From NCBI GenBank assembly GCA_026260175.1, contig JAKCWW010000266.1, forward strand, positions 70,382 to 109,807: a stretch of DNA of 39,426 nucleotides, in the 5' to 3' direction. Below the pieces are notes generated by a model that saw only the letters and a list, made by a program, of their open reading frames with translations, ran no database searches and was not told the origin of the DNA. The DNA is from Reticulitermes lucifugus (lineage: Eukaryota; Arthropoda; Insecta; Blattodea; Rhinotermitidae). Below are positions 1-10,786 of the stretch, piece by piece; within the stretch, counting starts at the first letter, position 1; the number at the start of each line of letters is the position of its first letter. Position numbers and translations under genes: made by a program.

Positions 1-17
1 ATTAATTTCTCTAAATT

Positions 18-61
18 CCCCTACATATGTTTCGGTCTGATTTCAGACCATCTTCAGGGGG
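18..61 (-). ncRNA. Hammerhead ribozyme-like motif a
   Basis: Read on the minus strand: stem I CCCC (61-58), core CUGAAGA (57-51), one extra U (50), stem II GGTCTG/CAGACC with a 4-nt loop, GAAA (33-30), a 2-bp stem III AC/GU closing an ATAT loop, triplet GUA (24-22), then GGGG (21-18) closing stem I. All conserved core positions of the hammerhead fold are present. The unpaired U between CUGANGA and stem II departs from the textbook motif but recurs in every copy here. Whether it cleaves cannot be judged from sequence. Confidence 0.62.
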
Positions 62-399
62 TAAACAATTACACTTATAACCCGTCCATATGTTCGTTCA
101 GTTGCATATGCAGTGTAGATCACTTATGTCTAATCGTGTAGGTTGTAATATCACTTTTAAAAACAGGGATTAAAATAGATTAAAATAGATGCACGATTAA
201 AATTGCAAAGCACATGTGAAACACACTGTACACCATCACAGTGTGTTTCACATGTGCTTTGCAATCGTGCATCTATTTTAATCTATTTTAACCTCTGTTT
301 TTGAAAGTGATATTACAACCTACACGATTAGACATAAGTGATCTACACTGCATATGCAACTTAACGAACATATGGACGGGTTATAAGTGTAGTTTTTGA

Positions 400-443
400 C
401 CCCCTGAAGATGGTCTGAAATCAGACCGAAACATATGTAGGGG
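400..443 (+). ncRNA. Hammerhead ribozyme-like motif b
   Basis: This is the mirror partner of motif a. It reads CCCC (400-403), CUGAAGA (404-410), U411, stem II GGTCTG (412-417)/CAGACC (422-427) with loop AAAT, GAAA (428-431), C432, loop ATAT (433-436), G437-U438, A439 as the nucleotide 5' of the predicted cut, and GGGG (440-443) closing stem I. The ends fall in stem I, so it is type I. A 2-bp stem III is very short; known minimal hammerheads with weak stem III often act as dimers. Confidence 0.65.
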
Positions 444-460
444 AATTTAGGGAAATTAAT

Positions 461-501
461 AAAACTATAAAATAGTTTTAAATAAAATGTGCATTTATTT
501 G
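461..501 (+). other. Conserved hairpin plus GTGCATTT box downstream of hammerhead
   Basis: AAAACTAT (461-468) and ATAGTTTT (472-479) form a perfect stem around an AAA loop. Ten nucleotides later comes GTGCATTTATTTG (489-501). The same order (hammerhead, hairpin with AAA loop, GTGCATTT box) occurs at 24554-24582 with a different stem sequence, so the pairing rather than the bases is kept. This marks the element as extending beyond its inverted arm. The function is unknown. Confidence 0.55.
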
Positions 502-2084
502 CTTGTTAAATATTGAATAAAAATGCGATAAAAAAATGCTAAAGTACATTATTTACCTATCAGTAAATCTACCAATGCCTGTACGTAAAAATTGCAGTAA
601 GGAGCCCATAGCACTTGTCATTTAAACGAAAGAACTGACAGACAACGGGATATTATACATCGCTACCGCAGGAGATGCGTGTGTGAAGTACATCGCATTT
701 GTCACCATGGTAATAATAGCTTTCACATTTCAAATCTCTTAAGCCATTGCTTAGGTGTATCACTAATATAGACAGGTGCGTTGTACAATAACTTAGTTTG
801 TAATCAGATTTACATTTAATTGAAAAATTTAACATCAAAATATATTGCGGGAATATTACCAAACGTGTAAGGGATTACAGTATTTCGGAACAGCAGTCGT
901 GTGGCTCTGACGTTATAAAATTAGCCTATATTCCTGACATACTCATATCTGAACATCCAGTCGTGATTTTCTCAGTTTTTACAGTTTAATACAAATATCT
1001 AACCGCAATATGCCGCGACATTCTCGTTACAGGTTCTTTCCCACTTACTATTCGTGGTTAGTTCTCCAAATTATTACCGATTATTTAAACCTCCTCAGCT
1101 GAAACACAATCGCAAAATAATATAAGAATTTGTGTTCTGAATGACGGCCTCTGTACGTTCATCCTATATTCCACCACCGATTAATTCTACACTCTTTCTG
1201 CAAAGAATTAAAATTCGGACAACTAATCAGATTCTGTTTAATATACTAACATAATTCAATAAGACTTTATATATTATACATTTCACAACATTATTTATCG
1301 TAGGTTCTCAGATCTTTCTCATATTTGTGACATCTTGTCAGTCATATTTTCCAATATCATCAATTAACACATTAAAACAAATGGACCTTATATGTAGGAT
1401 AAAGTGTAATGATTTCCAGCTTAGAATTTGGGCGATTTGCGAGCTGCCCATCGTCATAAGAAGAGGCACGTTACGATATGTTACAAGGGGCCTCGAATTT
1501 GGACAGAGTCTGTAGCACGACGCTGATTATAATGGGTTCCGTGTCCGGCTGTTGTGGACACAGTAACGAGACTTCGGTTCACATGACAGGCGCAAACTTT
1601 CTTGATCATTTTTGCGACTGTCAGTTTCTGAAGGAGGATTTTGCTTCGCGGAGTGAGACAGAAATGATGATATTTTACAATAAAATGCTGAGAAAATAAT
1701 TTGGAAGCTGGAGGAGGAAGTGACAGGAGGATACAAGTAATCGCATGATGAACTCACTTACCAGTGCTTATCTAGCAATGTTATTAAGGCGAATAAAAGG
1801 GATGTGTTATGAAACGGACGTGAAATGTAGCACGCGTGGAGATAAAAATGCGTGCAACGTTTGGGAATGAAAACATGGAAAAAATTGGAAACATATGTAA
1901 GGATATGGAGATAATAGTCAAATGGTCCAGAGGCACCCTCTTGTTCGGACGGTAATGGGCCTGCGGGTTGCATGTCAAAGGCAGGGGATTTTTGGCTGAG
2001 AGAGCAAGTAGATCTGCCTATCAAGACATTATCTTTAGCAAACTTAATAATCATATACTCTTAATAAATGGGACGATGAATAGC
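502..2084. other. AT-rich DNA, nothing recognised
   Basis: No repeat family, RNA gene or credible coding exon is seen. Open frames here are short (under 100 codons) and lack recognisable domains. Confidence 0.5.
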
Positions 2085-2330
2085 GTAAAGATTACAGTAA
2101 CTGGATACAGGCTGGACGACAAATAATTTGTCGTTCGATTCCCAAAATGGGAAGAATTTTCTCTTCTCCAGAACGTCCAGACCATCTCTTGAGCATATTA
2201 ATTCTCCTATTTAAGTAGTACGAAAAGTTTCGCCCGGAAATAAAGCCAGTACAGAGGTTAAGAATAAGTGGAGCTATTCCTCTGTTCCTCTTGTGTGCCT
2301 TCATGGCGTTCACAGGTACAACTTTACATA
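2085..2330 (+). mobile_element. tRNA-derived SINE, diverged copy
   Basis: A B-box-like GTTCGATTCC lies near 2135-2145, after a degraded tRNA-like head. The body reads (on the minus strand) 'cgccatgaaggc' and 'cttattcttaacctctg', the same modules found in the SINEs at 22612, 33014 and 38046. The 3' end ACTTTACATAG (near 2320-2330) resembles the (TTTACC)n tail of the better copy at 38320-38336. A 121-codon minus-strand frame (2092-2457) runs across it and is best explained as repeat sequence, not a gene. Confidence 0.6.
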
Positions 2331-4179
2331 GCCTTTTTCCAATGAAAAGAAGTGACTCGCTCTGTACTGACTGGGAGAGAAAGGAGCAATGTTCAGTTAG
2401 CAGCAGTGGGCATTCATTATCCAGTTTCTGATGTGTGAATTCATATGACAGCTTCATACAAGTAATGGAACAGCGCGGCTTGGTTGTAGCCGGAATGTTT
2501 AATGGGAGAACACAATTACCGAGACGACTCCTTCGTTTGATGACTCACCAATATTAAAGCAACTTTCGGACCGCATGCTGAATAATAAAGGTTTTTGGCC
2601 CATTATGAACGTACACGTGTGTCATAAAGCTGTAACATTGTTCCACGTCCCATAGCAAATTTCATTTCATTCTCTCTCTACTTTTCCCCATCAGACCCCT
2701 TAATACACGACGTTTTTCACACACCAACTTTGTTATATATGTGAATGTCATCTGATATTGCACAAATATTATTAGTTACATATCAGTTCATGTTTGGTCG
2801 AGTTCTTTCAGACACAGTACAGCTTAGGATACGGCGTGTATAACTGAAACACAGTGACACTGGAATTTCTAGTTTGAACCCCGCTTTAAAGATCAATGTC
2901 TCACGTAAATAGGAACTTTCTTCCGAATGTGTAACGAACTCATAATTAGCTGACAGAGCAGCAGAGGATACGTAGTAAGAAAGAGGACACAACAGAGAAA
3001 GACGGGAAGAGAGATGGGAAGTTGAGTTGGTAAGTCTGGGAAGGAGGGTGGAGAAATTGTAACGTAGAGGGATAGATGAGTGTGTTGGTAGATGGACAAG
3101 TGAATTGTTGAGCGGGTAGAAAGGTAGATGGTAGATACACGTAGGTAGAGATGGCAAGCAGGCAGACAGAGAGGAATTGCAAGGCGGGCAGGCGAAGGTA
3201 TAGATACATAGTAAAGGATATACTGAAATGTATGCGAATAGGTAATAAGTGCTTTGTATAAGTGGGCGGTTATTTTGATTGATAGACATTTAGAAAGACA
3301 GGTCTATATAGATACAAGGATTCGAAGGACAAAATAAAAAATTATAATCCTCCGCGGCACGAATATAGCCTGAGCATCAATTGAACTGACGATCTTCGTT
3401 GTTTTCCTCTGCCTTTCATTTCGAATCCTTGTCACAGTGCGTTTAAAATGGCCACAATTATTCACTTAACATCCTGTCCAATTTACGGAATAAGATACTC
3501 TGAGTTTGTTTTGAATTTACATAGCTCTGTAATCGATACGTCATTAAATGACTCAAAACCAAACAAAATATATATATCTCAGTTTTTATAACCCAGTTGT
3601 AATTATTAAAAATGTACCACCTACTTTCAGATTGACCGTCTAGACACTTAGGCCTACCTTCGTAGCCGGTTTTATGGTTTCGTAGGACTGTCAGAACAAA
3701 CACCGTTTGCTTTATATATCGCTGACTGATTGGGTTCTTAATGCAGCTGGGTGTGGTTGCTTCAAAATATCTACCGAATTTTTAAATATTATGTAGACGA
3801 ACTTCATCCTTTGTGGTGTTTAAAACGCATGTCATTTGGATATTTAACTTACAGCTGTGCATGAAACCTTCAACATTAAGTAAATTAACATTTTGATTGC
3901 ATGGTTGTTCATCGTTTTTGTTTATTTTTCAGAATTCAGACGTCATTCTGCGCGTCATGAAAGGATTAATCTTGTACAACCGATTGCATTTTAACTTATT
4001 TTGGAAAAAAAAATTAACAACTTTGTCCTACAAAAGTCGAATGGAAGGATAAGCACGAACTGTGAATTTTAAAATAAAATGTGGATGAATGTAATCGTAG
4101 CTGTGTTTTAGTTTTAAAGCAGAATCTAATTCGAAAGATTGAGGGAAGCCGCTTATCACCTTAGCAAAAATATCATTTG
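2331..4179. other. Unique-looking AT-rich DNA with a purine-biased stretch
   Basis: No gene was recognised. Between about 2990 and 3210 the plus strand is strongly purine-biased and built from degenerate GGTAGA/GATAGA/GGCA units. This cryptic simplicity explains the long Ser/Leu/Pro/Tyr-rich minus-strand frames there (2783-3289). Confidence 0.45.
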
Positions 4180-4245
4180 TAGGACGATATTTGAACCCAG
4201 GACCTCCAGAAATCTAAGGAGAGCTTCTAACCATTAAGTTTCTAG
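4180..4245 (-). mobile_element. tRNA-like SINE head fragment
   Basis: On the minus strand an A-box-like TGGTTAGAAGC is followed, at tRNA-like spacing, by GGTTCAAATATCG, a good B-box. The rest of a tRNA cloverleaf is not convincing, so this is more likely a SINE promoter remnant than a functional tRNA. Confidence 0.45.
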
Positions 4246-6294
4246 GTTCAGTGAAAGCTTTATGATGGATAGGGGGTGTATGTGTTGGAGTTATAGACCA
4301 AATTGTTAAATATTTGTAGATAAATTTTTCCGTTTATACCTTGAAGGGAAAGTATCGCAGAAACGCACATTCAGAGTAAGGCATAAAGTTAGATGAAGGA
4401 AGAGAGTGACTGCATTTACCATTTAACTGATTTTACACATATCAGTAACTATTAGATTTAGTTACGCCGAATGGTTCAACGAACACTGTGAAACTAATTT
4501 ATTTGTGGTGTGTTAAACCGCCTGCAAGTTAACTATCGTGAATAAAAATAATAGGCTAATATTGGACAGGTGGACACTGAAGTAAAACATTACGATGTTA
4601 TGTTGCATTGCTGAATACAGTGAACATTAAACATGAAATCTATGGTGGTGTAGGGGAAGGGGGGGGGCTTGCCAGTTGGTGACCATAGAATTACGCGCAG
4701 TAACCATGGAAAAAGGTGTAGTTCGATTCAATATATTCTGCAGGGTTTATGTATTATGTACGAATAATCCAGAGTGCATTGCATGAAACAGATAATGCTA
4801 AATTTGTGGGAGTTCTAAACGTGGGACTGACTTGTAATTCCGTCATCAAATTTAGCTTGCTCTTGTTGGCTGACCAAAAGCGTATGCTCGGTCTACCCCC
4901 CCCCCTCTGTTTCGAAAACACCACTGATTTGTCAATATTTTCTACATAACAGCGTACGAATTCGTGCGTGTTATCAGAACCAGAATTCAGATTGCTGTTC
5001 CATGTATCTGTTGCCTCATTTGCTTATATAACACACTAAAATTTCCCTCCTGTACAGCTTATTGTACATTCACATGATGCCAATTTGAACTTGGTCCTAC
5101 ACAAACCACTACCCCCCCCACCTCAACATCACCCTTAACATACCAGTAACCCCCATTTATACTGATGTATGTTGTTGTGTTTGTGTGGAGACTCCAGTAC
5201 ATGGGATTTACACAGTTGATGGCATTCAATAAATCATTGCCAAAGTTAGGGAATTTTTTCCCTGCAAAAAATTAGAAAAAATAAGCGGCAGTGGAGTAGC
5301 ATTGCTCACCGTGTGTCACAATTTGTCACGATGACGGCTGGGATCCCCCTTCCTGAGTAAACGCGTATCACGTGACAGGACGGGATCCCATCTCTCGGTT
5401 CCCTTTCCATCTTGTATTTCATGTCTTCAGTTTTATAGGCTTTTTGCAATGCTGAATCATGTCTCGCAGGAAACGATAGATATGTTGTGATATTACAGGT
5501 GCCCTCAAGGTCCCTTTACCGAGATTGTACTCACTTTTTCTACCTCAATAAAGCGACTTTCAGGACACCCGGTGTATAATACAGTACGTATAATAATTGG
5601 AAATATTTAAATAAAAATATTTATTGCCATAAGTTTTAATTAAGGGTGGAATGTCGCGGTATGGTGGGTAGCATTTCTGATTTGTATTTGAGAGCACAGT
5701 CTTTTCTTTCCGTGTCCATTCCAATTCACTCCACAGAAAACATACTCTTTTGCTTTATATTGATATGTGTATAGACGGAGCTGTAGACAGCGTCGTAAAA
5801 TGAAAAATGAATGGATGTATATATAAAGCTCAAAGGAGTCTGTTAGCTGCCCTTCACATTTCCATCCGCCTGTCCCATAATTCCAAGTACATGTCTACCG
5901 CTAACTGAATAACTGATCAGCTGAATCGATTGTAAAGAATCTTCTTTGAGCTGATCGAGTAATGTTAACATTATGGAGCCTGAAGGTTTCTCAACCACCT
6001 TCACAAAAGCCAGGCATTCGACTCTACTCTCTGCTAGTTTAATCTGTGACAGAATCACAAAATTATTCCGTCTCTTCACTTGGGGTATTCAAACCAAGAA
6101 AGTATATGTGGTTATTTTTTTCCAAGTTGGTTTCCAAGCACTGCAGTATTGTGTGTCTGAGATTTCGGAATGAGGCAAGGATCGTCATATGTGCAGGCTA
6201 GCTGCGTATAACGAAGAAGGTAGGCGTAATGGTGAATATGTGTCAGAGGATTTGACGTACTGGCAGCAACCCATAATTGTACAGTGACTAATAT
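4246..6294. other. AT-rich DNA, no gene recognised
   Basis: Homopolymer G and C runs occur near 4659-4667, 4896-4905 and 5113-5120. The motif GGACACCCGGTGTATA at 5564-5579 resembles ends of degraded transposons seen in insects, but I could not pair it with a second terminus. Nothing else is supported. Confidence 0.4.
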
Positions 6295-6295
6295 G

Positions 6296-6326
<31 letters not shown>
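6295..6326. repeat. (AAT)n microsatellite
   Basis: An uninterrupted trinucleotide run. On the minus strand the sequence entering it resembles a retroposon 3' end running into a (TTA)n tail (compare 16702-16734), so it may be an element tail rather than a free microsatellite. Confidence 0.9.
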
Positions 6327-6327
<1 letters not shown>

Positions 6328-6894
6328 TTATTTGAATTCGGTTCTTACAATGCTTGAGGCTACCTCCCAATTAACACTCGGTTGTCACGTTGGTAGCCCC
6401 TCACCAATTGATACGTGTTATACATATTTACACTTCTTTTGTCTTATTAAATTATTTGTACATGACTTCGTCTACATATCTGTCTAAAAGTCTTATCTGA
6501 TCTTTATTAGAATAACTAATATGTTACAAAATTGGACACTGTGCCTCAGTACCTAGTGATTTTCGTAAATCAGTCGGTTTGAGCAGCATTCCGTTGGAAG
6601 CTATCCACTGTCGCAATTTCTTATCTCAGTCTCATCACCAATATCAATACAGTAAGAACAGCACTGCATTTTTTTTTCCAAAGTGGTTCTCTGTATTTCT
6701 GTTCATTCATACATAGACGCGCAGAATTTTAATGGAGCGTTGTAAGATACATTTTCGAGTTTTGGGGGGGAAAAGTTATAAAAATGGTTACGGAAAAAAT
6801 GTTTGATGATATGTAGTATTTAAAGGCCTGCCGGTACAAACATAATTTTTAGGTTCAACATGTCACTGCGAGACAAAGTAAAAAAAAAATACAT
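6327..6894. other. AT-rich DNA, nothing recognised
   Basis: No repeat family or gene is apparent between the AAT tract and foldback element 2. There are short homopolymer runs only. Confidence 0.4.
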
Positions 6895-7090
6895 AAAATT
6901 TTTAAAAGGACCAACAAATGCACGTGAGTGTATGAATGTAAGTTTATTATATAGTACCCACCGACATGTTTCGGCCACTCTTGTGGCCATCTTCAGGGTG
7001 AAAAAACAATACAGCCACAATTATATTACTGTATAATAAACTTAATTCGTACACTCAAGTGCATTTGTTGGTCTTTTTTTTAAAATTTTA
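6895..7090. mobile_element. Foldback element 2 with a single hammerhead motif
   Basis: The left arm (about 6895-6956) and right arm (about 7027-7090) are inverted copies. They share TTATTATA-type sequence, the box GTGCATTTGTTGG (minus strand 6911-6923, plus strand 7059-7071) and an A/T-rich outer end. Only the left half carries the hammerhead motif. The right half stops just short of where a second would lie, so this copy is asymmetric. The shared box ties it to element 3. No protein is encoded. Confidence 0.65.
6959..7000 (-). ncRNA. Hammerhead ribozyme-like motif c
   Basis: Minus strand: stem I CACC (7000-6997), CUGAAGA (6996-6990), extra U (6989), stem II GGCCAC/GTGGCC with loop AAGA, GAAA (6972-6969), C, AU, G-U, cleavage triplet GUC (6965-6963), then GGUG (6962-6959) pairing perfectly with CACC. 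Stem I differs completely from motifs a and b yet remains paired. ACAUGU at stem III is self-complementary, so two molecules could pair there, as in dimeric hammerheads. Confidence 0.66.
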
Positions 7091-9962
7091 TATATCTGAT
7101 CAATGCACGGAGCAGGGAACGTATGAAACTAAAAAGTACTTTGTACCTCGTGTTTCTGCACCATTGCTGTGTAGGTAGTATATGTTCTGAACAACTGAGC
7201 AGCTACACAGTAAACACGCGCAGTACAACAAACATAGCCGCTATGGCGGGTCATATAAGGTCATATTGAATAATACACACGCAAACATAAACGCTTGTGT
7301 CCAGGGATAACTCTATGTCAAGGTTTGTACGAATTCGGTATTCAAACACTAGTTTCATCTGGTGTTTAGATGTTTACACGGCACTAGGTAATAAAAGCGA
7401 GACTGAGGTATACAAACAAGAAGGTGGCTGTTTGAAGCATTTTTATGGCATGTCTGTGGTAATCAGTATATAGGTAAGACCTAATAGGATTATGCTGCAC
7501 CAAAACTGTTTAGATGCTTTTTTAATTAATATCTTGTGAATTACGTTGTGTTTAAAGAGACAAGGACGATCAGATCTCTTTGCATTTAGTTAGGTTTTGT
7601 ACATTCTTCTGTATACATTGGTACAGGGATAATCGCTATCATGGGGGCATACATCTAAGACTTTTATCAAATAGTTTTTAATAGGTCAGCTGACTTAGGG
7701 GTGTTGAATTTGTTTATAACTTCAGTAATTCCTTCCAAGTTTTCCGCTCTTTTTTTTAGAAGACCCATTAGGGCGGAAACGCAGAGGACAAAGAAGTAAA
7801 TTGGTTTGTACCAATATTTCTTTTCTGTATTGCTTTCGTTCTCGGTTATAAAAAATCTTTTTTTATCTCTTTCGTCTTCCTTACTGTCTCTCTTTTCTTT
7901 TATCTCTGTCTGGTAGCCCCTACAGCGCTTCTGTATGCACTCGGTGCGTCGAGATTAATTACAGCACCCTTTCGTACAGGGAATTTAACTTCGGTCATTG
8001 ACCCCGAAGCCAATAGACATTCTGCACAGAAGTACCGGTGGATTGATAAATGAACATTCTGAATTTGGACTTGTAACATTTCTGAGTTACCATTTAATAA
8101 GTGGTGATCTAATGTTTGGAGCAGCATGTAGTCAGTTATTATAATTTGTAGTTAAAAATACTTAATAACTATTAGTTTAGTACTTTTAAATTTATGTTAT
8201 GCTTATCAGCTTGTAACTTAATAATCACATGTTGTGTACTAATTTAAGCTATGCACTGATAGCTGAATAAAGCAAGTAATCAATTAAAATCTGTAACATT
8301 AGTCAGAATAACTCACCCATATGAACAACTTTCGTGCTGAATTCCAATTCCCAACGCTAACATTTAGGGTCCGTGTCCAATTAAACCAACGTTTACAAAA
8401 TAGCCCCTAATTGCCCTCTCCTCCGCCACTGCAAATGCTCGTCAGTCGATCGCTGCTAAGTTTTATAGACTACGCAATTAAATTAATGGATTACATAACC
8501 GCAAGGTGTAGCGTGAGTTTAGCAGGTGTGAGCAGATTGCTCGCCAGTAGAACCTTGTTTCTTTTCCCTCAAAAACAAATAGAACTTACGTCTGGATTAT
8601 GGAATTCAGAAAGGGAATTGAATTAAGAAAATAAGGGGCATATGATAGGCATGTGTTCTGTAATTTCGGATAGACGTAAAAACCCATTTTTTTATTTTTG
8701 ACGTCACTTTGGTCTCTGAGTTAATTACTGCTGTAAAAAACTGTTGTTCTCTACAGACAGCAACTCTGGTTCGTTTGGCTGAATTTGCTACGCAGAACAT
8801 GTAGAGGTTGTGAGCGAAAATATGCATCATCCAGTCGAAATTATTTGACTGTTTTAATCATTCATCTTGACCACACTGAGATCAAACAGTGTTTGCATTA
8901 TCTCTTACATTCATGAAATGAGGGATTGAAATGTATGATTGTAGCATTTAATTTAATATTATGTTTGAATGTAAAAGGCATCATACTTGGGCAAAGAAAG
9001 AATGGTTAATTTATATAATGAAGAACGCAAAGCAGAACAACATTTCAAAACACGCTGTATATTAAAATTCCAACAAAATCATACATTATGCCCTTCTGAT
9101 TCCGTGATAATTATTTATCAATGGACGCGAGGGACACGGTTGATATCCAAATATTAATAATTCGATGAATGTGGTTTCCCGGTGGCAGTGTAGATAAATT
9201 TATTATGATGCATTAGTCTATACAAGATTTAATCTGTAGACCAGTTGTGCTATCCGTCTGCTCTGCTATAATCATCTCTTTATGAACCTCATGACAGCAC
9301 GTGAAACCTTTGGCACAGGCGTAAATTCGTCGAAACCATTCTCTTTGTCCACCTACACTTAACACGTCTATTTAAGCTATAAAAGCAGCCGCTCCATTCC
9401 TGAAGGCGAATATATTTAAGGTTTGTGTTTCTTTTTATTCATGAATTATCTACAGCAGTTCGAATCTCGTCCAGGGTAACTCGTTCCTTCTCTCAGCTAT
9501 GACGCTGATTGTGTAAGTTACTGCAGGCGAATGTCGAAATGGCACCATGAAGCAGACTGCGACAAATTTCCCTCCCTCCCTCTCTAGGTTTATACAGAGT
9601 CATTTCCTAATTATCTTCTGTACTATGTGATTTGTCCAACAGACATGAAGGTTATTGGCGTTTAAAGCCGAACGTTGAATATCAGTGCCATAAAATGTAC
9701 TGTTATATTATACATTCATTATCCAAAATATAACTTTTAACTTATAATGTAATATATGTTACGCTCACATGTATTTGTTTCTCCAAACTTTGGATTCCAC
9801 GAGGTTTCTTATGTAAAATTATACTTACTTGTGGCTCCTCCCATCCGAGTTGCTTTTGAAGCTCAGTATTACTTTAAGCTTTTATAGGATATACAGATTA
9901 ATACCAAACTTCTATCCGGGTATAAATTAGATTTGTAGACATTCACATAGAATACTCACCAC
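7091..9962. other. AT-rich DNA, no gene recognised
   Basis: Read in both directions. There are only short, domain-less open frames and no tRNA, satellite or long repeat. Confidence 0.4.
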
Positions 9963-10002
9963 ACGCAACATGTTTCTGCAGCTTTATATCATTCTCAGGC
10001 GT
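9963..10002 (-). ncRNA. Decayed hammerhead-like motif
   Basis: On the minus strand ACGC precedes CUGAGAA, and GAAAC-AU-GUU is followed by GCGU, which pairs perfectly with ACGC as stem I. The core differs from CUGANGA by G8 to A, and stem II is weak, so cleavage is not expected. It is probably a relic of a related element family; no inverted arms were found around it. Confidence 0.35.
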
Positions 10003-10786
10003 CCTATTTCACAACCTATTGACTATTTAGGACACATTTTATGACATAACAGCAAATATTAGCCTATTATATATGTACATTGCTTACATTGTAGGTCTAC
10101 AAATGTCATTTTCCCATCCGGCTTCATAATGATGCCTCTGTATGCTTGTGTTCTCTCGGCAACACGTGTTTCATATTATGACATACTACTAGGCATGTGT
10201 AAGCATTACGAATATAATAAAATCGACGTATTAGTTACAATAAATAACTGAATATTTGAACGTGAATTGTGCGTGATCATTGTAAATAAGCCAATCACTG
10301 GAATTGTGTTAAATGCTGCCGGCAATAAAGTTTGTAATACGGTACATGTAATCTTAATCACAACTAACATTATCATGTCTGCGCAACCCCAAAGTGTTTT
10401 AAGTAAATTAAAACTATATTTTCTCTGGCTTAAGCATGTATGATTGTAAGACTTTGTCTGAAGTAGGCTGATGGTATTTTGAAAAGAAAAAGAGCCAAGG
10501 AAAGTGATTTGTACATTCGAAAACTTAGATAGTAGCTGAATTGGAGGAAGTATCTAAGCGGGGACATAACACTTTGTATTAGTCCCCTGACCTTGCTGGG
10601 AATATTAAACAGTGAAGACTGGGATAAACAGCACGTGTAACCGTCATATTGTGAGACAAGCGTATGAAGTGTTGCATGCTAAAGCTTAAAGAAGAGACTG
10701 TTTGAACAATCTAGACATAGAAGGAGTGATCGTTTTAAATCTCGTCTTAGAGAGATGGAAATGCGTCGAAATATTTGAAGCTGAAA
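10003..10786. other. AT-rich DNA, nothing recognised
   Basis: No coding or repeat signal was seen between the decayed hammerhead site and the satellite array. Confidence 0.4.

Larger units (their letters stand above)
1..501. mobile_element. Foldback element 1 with terminal hammerhead motifs (Penelope-like candidate)
   Basis: The left arm (1-229) and right arm (238-459) are near-perfect inverted copies around an 8-nt spacer (230-237), giving a potential hairpin of over 200 bp. Differences are few: a 6-nt insertion in the left arm near 200-206 and scattered substitutions. Each outer end carries a hammerhead-like motif pointing outward. On the right, homology to the other elements continues past the arm through a hairpin (461-479) and a GTGCATTTATTTG box (489-501). 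The left side probably continues beyond the window start. There is no coding capacity. The Penelope-like assignment is inferred from the ribozyme motif and the inverted arrangement; no reverse transcriptase or GIY-YIG domain is visible. A MITE-type DNA transposon is the main alternative. Confidence 0.7.

Noticed and set aside
2092..2457. 121-codon minus-strand frame
   Set aside because: It overlaps a SINE on the opposite strand, and its AMKAHKRNRGIAPLILNL phrase is a known kind of repeat-derived translation.
2783..3289. 168-codon minus-strand frame, Ser/Leu/Pro/Tyr-rich, looks membrane-like
   Set aside because: The underlying DNA is a degenerate purine-biased simple sequence; overlapping frames on the same strand have the same bias and there is no domain.
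5564..5579. Terminal inverted repeat of a DNA transposon (GGACACCCGGTGTATA)
   Set aside because: No matching second terminus or target duplication found nearby.
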